Below, in pieces: positions 44,434 to 64,000 of a DNA stretch of 64,000 nt. The position numbers and the translations under genes were made by a program. The notes beneath the pieces are model-generated. The model had not been told where the DNA came from. It searched no databases and was given only the letters and a program-made list of their open reading frames with translations. Source of the DNA: Bretschneidera sinensis. Its lineage: Eukaryota > Streptophyta > Magnoliopsida > Brassicales > Akaniaceae. How positions within the stretch are numbered: position 1 is the stretch's first letter; each line of letters begins with the position of its first letter. The stretch covers positions 131,076,536 to 131,140,535 of the forward strand of contig CM043699.1 in the NCBI GenBank assembly GCA_023935145.1, written 5' to 3'.

Positions 44434-47135
44434 GAAAGGGTTAGGAAGTAAAAGGGTAAGGTTTGGTTTGGTTCAAAAGTAGGGAGGGAGGTTGGATACT
44501 TGGATATTGGGTAGATTTTATGGATAGTCTATACTTGGATTCTTCGTTTTGTATTGAGGGTAGACTTTGAAAAATTAAAATTTAATTGGGAAAATTAATT
44601 TTAATGGTGAAAGGAGTGTAGGGTGGGTTGAACAACCAAAAAGATGGTTGAGTTTTTAGTAATATCCTTTATTTTCGTAGTAAGAGTTGAATTTTGACAA
44701 AAGTAGGTCAAATTTGAAGTCTTTTTAAGATGAGGCAAAGTATAAGTCTATGGGTGTGAATGGGAATTGAGCATATGAGTATTTGTGAAAAAGTCAAATA
44801 CTAGAAGGAACATTTGTTAATTTTGCATAATTTTAAATTAGGTGTTTACCAAATTACTCCAAAACAATGCCTTTTTTTAACATAACGATCTTAGCAGCTT
44901 ATTTTTTTTAAATATAAAACGAGTAAATAGGTATTAAATTATATAATAGTTTATCAATGGGTATTGAATTCCATCTATTCAGCATACCCAATGAATATGA
45001 AGCAATTTTTATGGAATTTATGTTGGGATCGAAATTAAGGATCGTTTCACGTTTTAGCAATGAAAACTTAAGTTTAACACCAACAAATATTTATAAAGAG
45101 ATTCAAACTCAAACATTTAAAATATTATTAAATTATGCTATTATAAAAATTATTTTTAACAAGATGCTTCTAATGAGGTCATGATTTTTTTTTTTTTTGT
45201 GAGATAAAAATAATGAAACTTACAATTTGAATTATATTTCTGAAGTTGGATTTATCAAAACCCAGTAATGAAATTGCTATTATGACATAGTCAATATTTC
45301 TTTGCAAACTAGTATGAATCCATGACTAGAACAATTCATTGGAGTACCATAAATCAAGAACTCTGAATCTTATTCTAGAAACCTTATTTACGTGTTGGTA
45401 ATATTCAGTCTACACCTGTCATTAATTAAGTTCAAAATAACTCTTAATTAATTAGAGGACTTGTACCTCCCAAGCAAAGCAATCATGATATATACCTATC
45501 AAATGTCAGCACATCAAAACCTAATTTGTATGCAAAAGAAAAAGGGCAAAAAAAGCAATGAGTGGATAAACTATACCCACTTGTCAAAAGATGGGATGAT
45601 TGCAAATTTTAATTCTACAATCCTACTTCAAGCATCAAGTAACTTGAGTGTATAATTATGTACATTGACATACATAAATTTTTTTTATCAAAATTAATAT
45701 TAATATACATAAAAAATTTGATAATTTTTTATTTATTTAATAACCAAATTTTTTATAAATATTGATATCAATTTTATCAAAATTATTATTAAAAAAATTT
45801 ATTAAACACATTTAAAATATAAAAAATAAATTAATCATTTTAAAATATAAGAGAAAAATTTAAACACAATACTTTACATGTTTGATGATAAAATATCATA
45901 CCTTAATTATTTGGTTGTTTTTTTGACATTGACATTATGTTAATAAGCATTTAAAAAAAAGGCATACGCAGATTTGATACTTGTTACATATTGCCTGAAA
46001 ACCTAAGCTTCAATTAGAGTAAACAAGAAGTTATTCCTTATCTTGTCCTCACGCGTGAAAATGGAGTAACACTTTATAATGATAGACACACTCAAATTCA
46101 CTGTTATAAATTATCCGGGAATACTAATTTATAATACGTCAAATACAAATTAATATTACATTTAACATTATGAAAAATATAGTTGATGAGTAAAGATGGT
46201 AAATATCTTCGTCTTCTACGAAACTTCAATATTCTTTGATCCATTAAGAACAGGAATGAAAACGGCTTTATCTCTACAGGAACAAAGATGATAATTTTTA
46301 AAAAATTTCAATAGATACGAGGAATGAAGAGGGTAATCTTTGACTCAAAAAATTATTATATCTGCCCCTATGTATATTAGGTTTTTCCGTATTATATAAA
46401 CATATTAATCGTTAAGGTTGGATCTTGGAACCACAATGTCCCAGGTTCAATTGCAAGGTGTATTGGTTATTTGTCCGGTTTTAGATCGATTATTTTTTCC
46501 ACTTTCGGTAGGTTATGATAGGATTATGATTTTTGTATGAGTAATGTAATAATACAAGTTTATATTGTAATCAAATCAATCTTTGTACTGCTTGTATATA
46601 TCATCATTTCAATAAAAAAAATTCTGACAATAAGATAATTCAATAAAATTTGTTTTTAATCGTTAAAGATTTTGTGTGATTTTTAACCAACAGATGGGCA
46701 AAAAGTTGCACTATTGACCTACCTTATGACCAAGATTTGTTGTCATCCATCGTCATCAACCGTAGCACGCAACCCCCATGTTATCATAAGTTTCGGTTAC
46801 CCTTGATCCACTTCTTTTGACAATAATTAGTCGATTCCACCATACATCTTAAAAACATCAAAAATCCAATTTTCGATATTTCTCCTAAAGTCAACGGCCT
46901 AACTCCGTCAGGTTAAGTCGCACGAACCACCAATCGCACGCGCCACCAATCGCATGTGGACATGCTTCCGATGTAACCATTTTTTTTTGTTGAAGGATGG
47001 AAACAAATTTCCTAGTTTAATGAGGTGTCAAGGTGCTAACATTGAAATCCAAGCAAAGTTAGAGTGTCAACACAAAGACAACGTTAATTTTAGTTTGTGT
47101 ATAATGTTAACCTGTACTTTAAGTGTGGTAAATTA
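44434..47135. other. AT-rich intergenic DNA, no gene seen
   Basis: No credible coding region. A tRNA-like stretch near 46415-46470 (GGTTCAATTGC as a possible B box) followed by a T/A-rich tail may be an old SINE, but this is weak. Confidence 0.5.
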
Positions 47136-47880
47136 TGTTGGAAAAATCAGCTCTAAGAATTGATTTAGACCATTTTAAGGTCTTAATTTGAGCTAATTAA
47201 TGATATATTAAGACATTTAAAAATCTTTAATCAGGTTCATTAAATTAAACTAAAGTTAGAGATTTAATAGGTATTTATTTTGATTCAAAATGAATCTTAA
47301 TATATGAGTTTAAAATAAAAATAAAAGGTTGTTTGGAAACCCAAATTGGCTTTGTCTAACATTGATAAAAAAATGAGAAATAAAATGCTTTATAAGAATT
47401 TATTTTGGATTCTTATCTACTTCTGTTAAAAGAAGGTATAAAGGTGAAGGTTCACAATGAGGTGCACCGCAATGCACGCGCCCGTGCCCTAGCCACGGCC
47501 CGAGCTTGGGCCCGGTCAAGTCGCATTGGCGCACTTCGCATGTGCACATCGTCGTTGAGGAGCCCTCGCCTCGCGCCTAGCTCGTGTTCGTTGTTCGAGT
47601 ATCCAAATTTTAGACACGATCTGGACTATTTAAAATCAAAAGATATGATCTAGAGACTCATATTAAATCTAAAAAATCATGTCTTTCCAAATTAGAAAGA
47701 CATATTTATCCAGAATTGATTGAAGAGATGTCTCTACACCTATAAATATCTTGCTTCCCTCCACATTCATAACACAATTTATTTCTTTATTTCTTTCTCT
47801 CTTTCTTTCAAAACCCTCTGCCATGATAATAAAATTTGAAATTCTTTAGATTTTACTGTCTGCAGATTTCACCCTAAACA
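47136..47880 (+). repeat. possible solo LTR (copia type) with internal GC island
   Basis: Starts TGTTGGAAAAATCAG and ends CACCCTAAACA, with a TATA box CTATAAATATC (47740-47750) followed by a CT-rich leader, as in plant copia LTRs. At 47455-47590 lies a strongly GC-rich island (GCACGCGCCCGTGCCC) within very AT-rich DNA. Flanks (AATTA and CTTAA) are not a matching duplication, so the borders are uncertain. Confidence 0.4.
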
Positions 47881-50311
47881 CTTAATATGGGGATAAATAA
47901 AACTTTAAAGACTAATTAATTTATACCTTTAAATCTTAAATCTCATAATCTGTTCCAATTAAAAAAATATTACAATAAATTAACATTCTATACAATATGG
48001 TGAAAAATGTGGATGAAGTAAAGCCAAGAAAGAGTGTCGGTATGGAGAAGAAGTTAAAAGAGAGGAATCAAAGCAAAAGCGCAAAGAAGACAAAAAGCGT
48101 TAAAAGTCGTTGTAACTTAACGAAGCGAAAAAAAAAATCCATCAACGAGCCTTATTAAAGAAGCTTCCTCCCCAACAGATTTCACACAGTAACAGTCCAC
48201 TCATCTAATCTCAACTCCTATCTGTCGAATTTGTTTGTTCAGTTAGTTAGACCAAATATTAATGTAACGGCTCTAATTTATCAATAGTTGATTGAAGGTA
48301 AGCATGATTTAATGCGTGGCTTATAAGATATATCGCGAATCATGAAAGAGGCTTCCCTGTTAAGCAAGTCACGTATTTTATGCTTCTTGTTTAATTAATT
48401 TATTTTTATTAAATTTAATAAAGCCTTTGCGTATTTATGGGGAAAAAAGGTAGTAAGGTCCACAAAATTTGAGCCATACATGAGGAAACACGTGTTTATT
48501 GAGAGCTAAAACAGCACGTTTTATATGTGTGTGGGTATAGAATTGCCAACGTTTGCATGCGTTTTGTGCAAGTGAGGTTTAAAATTTTAGGCTGTCATTC
48601 GCCCCCACCTCTTGTGCATTACGTTCTCCATGCGTCTGCGGCAATTGTTCTAAGTAAGTAATCCCCTTTTCTTACTAGTAAAACGAAAAAAAAATTTATT
48701 ACTATTTTTTTAAATAAAAATCCCATTTTGAAAACCGATCAATTGAGCTTATAGATGCGGATTAAATTGTTTCTCCAAATTATATTTTTTTCAAATTTTA
48801 ACGAAAAAATTATATGCGATACTTTCAAGAAACATGAATACGTGAAATAATATCTCGATTATATATAGATTGATCAATAACGTGCATATATGTGTTTTTC
48901 TATTTTGATGAAAAATATGATTAATTGAAGGCACAATTTGATACACCTTTATAATGTAAAATTTTAATTGTCTGCTTATATATGATACAATAAGCAGTAT
49001 GGGTGTACATTAATCGGTTAAAATTAATCAATCAAACCGTTTAAATACCAAATTGGTTAATCAAATAATATATATCAATTAATCGGTGGTTGACATTAAA
49101 TTTTTTTAATATATTTGATCGTTTAACGGATTAAAAAATTAATTAATATTAATAATATATTAAATATATAGTATATAATAAATTTTATAAAAAAAACTTA
49201 ATTATATAAACTGTGTCGGTTAATCGATCGTACCGATCGAAACTAATTTAATCAGTTAATATCAAAATGTTTAAATTAATTTGATCCAAATAATTAAAAA
49301 ATTAATTAAAATTTTTTACCGAATGCCATTTTTGACCATTTTCACAAAGAGAAAAAAAAAACAGATACTACCCTTTTTAATAACAAAATGACAAGATCAT
49401 TTTTTTTTCATACTTTCATTTGGTCCCTTCTCAAAGTGCCATACCACTGTACTGCATTAGCACATAAATAATGCAACAGTTATGGGAATATGACATATCA
49501 TTTTCTGTTGATTTAAGTTTGTCTAAGCTAATTAAGTCTGTGGCTTGCAGCTCTGTGCCACTGTATTAAACAACCAAGCAATCCTTGAAGTCACTTGTAG
49601 ATGGTCCCGCTAGTTGGCGTGGGCACGGTTTCGGTTACCAAATTAAATAAGAAAAATCATATTCAAATTAAAAGTTTCAATTTGTTAGAACCAATAATCA
49701 TGACCAACCAATTTCATTCGGTTAATTAATAATTAAATTTCAATTAATCTAATATTTTATAATTATTTAAAACCAAATCAAAACTTTTGTCCATTCAAAT
49801 ATTGTTGTTAATAAAGAGGTAGGTCTGTTTTTGGTCATTTATGCTCACTTTTATTGGGTGGAAGTCAGAACTAAAATCCCCTTTTTATAAATTGCTGCTA
49901 CAACACGTGTGACCAATTAAATACTCATAAATGCTTCTACAACTTGTAGCCAAATCACTACGAAAATAATATTAGTAATAATAAATAGTACAAACAATGA
50001 TAAAAGGCTTTGCAAATTTCTCATGTCAGCTTGAAGTCATTTTCAGATCACTTCGGCTTCAAAACACATGCCGGTACTGAAATGTGATTTTTTGACGATA
50101 AATTGTAAAGTAACATCCATAATGACTAAGGGGAAAAAAAGAAGAACAGGACAGAGAAACGTGAGGATTTCATTAGAGCAATGTTTTTTTTTTTTTAAAC
50201 TTTCACTATTTCATGAGTACTCATAATGTAAATATTTACAGACACAAGTTTACTCCCAAGGTTCACCGCATAAATATAGGAAGCATACTGAGAATAAAAG
50301 ATGGGTTCCAT
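47881..50311. other. AT-rich intergenic DNA with dispersed repeats
   Basis: No gene seen. At about 48998-49300 a block with TCGGTTAA/TTAACCGA words (GGGTGTACATTAATCGGTTA) resembles ends of hAT-like repeats. The final 150 bases are probably the 3' UTR and terminator region of the aspartic proteinase. Confidence 0.5.
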
Positions 50312-60514
<10,203 letters not shown>

Positions 60515-62986
60515 TTAATTTGCTGGAAAATTTGGATTGTTGATTTTATTGTTGCCATTGGTATTGCTGTTGTTGCTAGTAGCAACATTGCCATTGCTGT
60601 TGGAGGTGGCTGCAAGGTTGGCATTATTGTTTGGGTGTTGACCACCAATAATAGAAGAAATGGCTGCTGCTAGAGCAGCAGTGAAGTTGGGATCAGCTGC
60701 AATGGCAGCAGTGGCCGCGCTCACTGTGTCAGCCAATGAATTCTGCTGCTGCATCCCTGGTAGTTGCAGTTGAGATTTCTGACCCAATTGAGAATGCTCC
60801 AAATCTTGAGACATTTGTAGGCCAGAAAACTTCGATTGGTTATAAAGTGCCTGACTAAAAATCTGAGGCAGCAATGCAGCAGCGGCTGGGCCATTGGCAA
60901 AATTATGAGGTGGGTTTGCGAATGGAACATTGAATTGGCTTGCCGATCTCTGGAATTGTAAAGAGTTGGTTGGGGATTGAGTTAAATCCAATGTAACAGT
61001 AGGAAATGGAGCTGAAGCTGATATAGTTGCCATGCTAGAGGAGCAAGGGAGGAGTGTTCTTGTTAGGAAATTCGAGTTCATTATTCCATCTGCACTCGAC
61101 ATAGAACCAGAGAGTAGCATTCTTGCTGCTGATGATGTTGTCGATGCCATTGCCATTGCAGCTGGAGGCAAAGGGTGGTTGTGATTTCCTTCGTATGTAG
61201 TGATGAGGATTGTTCTATCTTCTGCGCATCTTTGTACCTGTTTTTTCAGTATCAAAATTTTATTAATACCATCAAAAGAAAAACAGATTAGTGATTGAAT
61301 ATATTTAATTAAAATCAAAGCCTGATTTTAGTTCTTGAGCCCTGTAACACTTCAAAGTAGTAGAGCTACTTCTAGCTAGTAGATTTTAATAAAGAAATAG
61401 ATTTGGATTGATTAATGAAGATACTTTTCTTAATTAATCTATACCCAACATGAAACATTGGGTAATTCTCGGATTAGATTAATGGTTACATATTTTTCTG
61501 ACAAAAACTCCAATTAATAATAAATTTAACCAAAAGAAAAACATAGTGGTACCTGTTTTCGAACTGGGCAACCAGCAGCCATAGTGCATCGATAGTAAGC
61601 TCGAGGGCATGGATTTCCCTTAGCCATCTTCTGCCCGTACTTTCTCCATTGACATCCATCAGTGATCTAAAATCAACAAATTTATTAAATCAACATCAAC
61701 AAAAAGAAAAGAAAAACAAATTAATAAAAGGACAAGCTAACCATATTGAATTGACTACCGATCACATACCATAGGAGCCTCTGATCTAGCTCTAACCGAA
61801 ACACGAGCCTTCTTCATGGTGGCCTCCGTTTGATCAACACTTTTCGAAGAATTAAATCTAGGAACCTTATCAGCCCCCCAACCTTGTGATCCTTGATCAG
61901 GGCTTTCCTCTCTACCCTCTTCATCATTTCCACTCTTCCTCATCGCTAATACCCTCGACGCCAGTTCTACGTGATTCGCAGGCGATCCTGACCTATCTGA
62001 TGAAGATAGCGAAGGTTCACGATCGGTATGATCAGGTGCCGTTGTAGCTAAACCGAGATCCATAAACTGCCGTGGCACTATTACTCCTTCCCTCTCTTGC
62101 CCTGTACTTATACCAATCATCTGATTTTGCTCTTCAATATCGATTTCGGGTTTCTGATCTTTCTGCATCAGTGTCGCCAAATGCATCTGTAGTGCGTTGA
62201 AATTGGTAGTAACCTGATTTAGCATGTCCCTTAATCGCTGATTCTCCGCGTTCATTCGTTCCAGCTCAGCTTGAAGAACAGCTAGCTAAAAAAAAAAAAA
62301 CAATAGTGAAGAATCAGTGATCTAGAATCGGGTTTTTATATATCCAATACATGATTGTAAACTGTTTGATTAAAGGGTCGAACTAAAAATTTTAATCTAT
62401 CTCATAATTACCTCATTTTTAGCTCTTTTATCTTCCATGTTTGTCGATATCCCATCATCAACCGTGGATTGATCACTACTAGTATTAGTAGTGAGCAGAT
62501 TCAAACCAGTCTATAAATAAGACCCATTGAAAAAAATTAATATAACAAATTCGGTAAACTAGAAATAAACTGAATTCTGTTAAAAAGTACTGTGATTAAA
62601 GGCTCGCTTACGTTTACATTGAACTCTAAGTCGGTGTGATTATTGGAATCGACGTCGTTTTTATGGTTGGAAACAGGGCTGTTCTTATCGGCGAAAAAGT
62701 CCATCTCATCGATTACCATCCGGTTATCATCAGATTGTGGAGGAGCGTCTTCATGATCATGAGAATTACAGTTAAGGCTGAATGGGAATTGGATTGTAGT
62801 AGGAGGAGAAGGAGATGATGACCTCTTGGTTTTGGAATCCATTAATGGAGTTTTGAGTAATTTCCACCCGTGATTGTTGTTGTTGCGGTTGTTGTTTTCT
62901 TCGGGGAAGGAATTGAGGACAGTAGGTTTGAGTAGAAAGAAGCGAATTGGATCTGAATCAAAGGAGAGTCCACTTCCTTTGGCCAT
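60515..62986 (-). CDS. WRKY transcription factor, group IIb (WRKY6/31/42-like)
   Basis: Five exons, 62986-62612, 62510-62412, 62285-61770, 61666-61553 and 61237-60515, sum to 1827 nt, 608 residues, no stop. The DNA-binding domain carries WRKYGQK (337-343) and the zinc site C357, C363, H387, H389 (C-x5-C-x23-H-x-H). The intron between KQ and VQRC is the V-type position known for groups IIa and IIb. Before it lies a leucine-zipper-like coiled coil ([20 protein letters not shown], about 161-180). After it come TVTLDLT and a C-terminus with [20 protein letters not shown] and an Asn-rich tail, all features of the WRKY6/31/42 subgroup. It is a nuclear factor binding W-boxes (TTGAC). The N-terminus contains an Asn-run (NNNRNNNNH). 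Intact. Confidence 0.95.
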
Positions 62987-64000
62987 AAATCAAGAGAAGA
63001 GAGATTGAGAGGTTTGTGAAAGTCTTTAAACGGTGCAATGGACTCGGCAATTAAAAAGGGAGTTGAGACCTTAGAAGAAGACCAAACAGTATTAATTAGT
63101 GTTGTGTTAAAAACTAATTTTGCACTTTGATTAGATTTGGATTTTGAGTAAACGAAGGGACTTTAGGAGAGATGTTTAGATGGGGACACGCTCACGTTAA
63201 TCTATATTTCACTTTTTTTAAGTTTTGGATATCTATAAATTGATTTTATTCACGAGGTAATGCCTAATATTATTTAAAATTTAAATCAATAATTATGTTT
63301 ACGTCACGTTATTTATTATTTATGCATTATTAATTTATTTTTTAATTAAATCACTATGAATATTATCGATCATGCAGCATCTAAATCCAAATAAATTTAA
63401 TATGTAAAAGTTTGCGTTGGTGAATTTGGGGATGACATATATACACATAATAAATTGTAAATATAAATATATATTTTTAAGAAGATACTAACTTGTCCAC
63501 ATAGGGCTCAAGTTAACATTGTATCTTAACCCTTTTTTTACACCACAATGCCTCTCACTCTTTCCTTACACATCATCAAACCAGAGGGTTTTTGGGTATA
63601 TTTTTTTTGTTCTTTGCCCAAAAATTAAGTAATCGAGAATCAACTCCAAACATGGTTGACAATACGAAGGGTGCGTGCGTCTGATTGTAGAGGAATTACG
63701 TTGCTATAGTTTGATGGTTCGATAGATCTAACCGTTTTTTACTCCCTGGTTGTGGTTGTTTTTAATAATACTCATCCAAAAAGTGCATATTTACATATAG
63801 ATACTTGTTTGAAAAAGATTTATATTTTTCTAATAAAATAAAAAGTTTTACACATGGGGTAATTTGTCTACATTATATTAAGACTATATAGTTTATACAT
63901 AAACTCAATTTTTTATATGAAAAAAATTATATTAAATTTAGATCATTTTTAATACTTATGGGAACAATTATTTTAATGATGCAGTTTTAAAAAAATATAT
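62987..64000. promoter_or_regulatory. WRKY upstream region
   Basis: No gene seen on either strand. A W-box core TTGAC at 63656-63660, about 670 bases upstream of the start, could allow self- or cross-regulation by WRKY factors, but a single pentamer is expected by chance. No clear TATA box near the start codon. Confidence 0.4.

Noticed and set aside
46415..46630. Possible tRNA-derived SINE (B-box-like GGTTCAATTGC, A-rich end)
   Set aside because: The A box is unconvincing and no target duplication was seen; not listed as an element.
47405..47653. An 82-codon frame rich in Arg and Ala
   Set aside because: Caused by the GC island in a repeat-like region; no family similarity.

Overview
This is nuclear DNA of a flowering plant, most likely a eudicot. 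The evidence is AT-rich intergenic DNA, short AT-rich introns with GT-AG borders, plant-only families (WRKY group IIb, an aspartic proteinase with a plant-specific insert, dirigent protein, SLAC1-type anion channel) and plant LTR retrotransposons, hAT and Mutator elements. I cannot name the species. I see no rRNA, tRNA, CRISPR or bacterial-type operon.

Layout. 1-7861: two tail-to-tail copies of a Ty3/gypsy (Tat-like) element, forming a near-palindrome; the right copy ends in an LTR at 7861. 7862-10933: the 3' half of a RAD16-like SNF2/RING helicase gene, cut by that LTR inside an exon and carrying several further lesions. 10934-15209: repeats, including a hAT fragment and a solo LTR. 15210-18954: an intact two-exon BAP31-like ER membrane protein gene. 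20265-20630: a dirigent pseudogene. 21644-28425: an SLAH1/4-like anion channel pseudogene whose intron holds a complete copia element (22785-27836, flanked by ACAAA). 31439-35161 (minus): a stress-response A/B-barrel (Dabb) gene with a transit-peptide-like first exon. 35465-37415: a hAT element with a perfect 8-bp target duplication. 40202-40721: a Mutator-type MITE with a 9-bp duplication. 42873-44123 (minus): a single-exon MAPKKK17/18-like kinase. 47136-47880: a possible solo LTR with a GC island. 50312-55678 (minus): a complete 13-exon vacuolar aspartic proteinase. 60515-62986 (minus): a complete five-exon WRKY6/31/42-like factor.

The genes do not form an operon or pathway. Three are stress-linked by family (MAPKKK17/18-like, WRKY group IIb, Dabb protein), but that is family knowledge and no shared control is visible. 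The three recognisable gene remnants (RAD16-like, dirigent, SLAH-like) all lie between 7.8 and 28.4 kb and all are on the plus strand; the genes beyond 31 kb look functional. No undescribed system stands out. The most informative items are the inverted gypsy pair, the exon-interrupting LTR, three transposons with clean target-site duplications, and a series of local tandem duplications.
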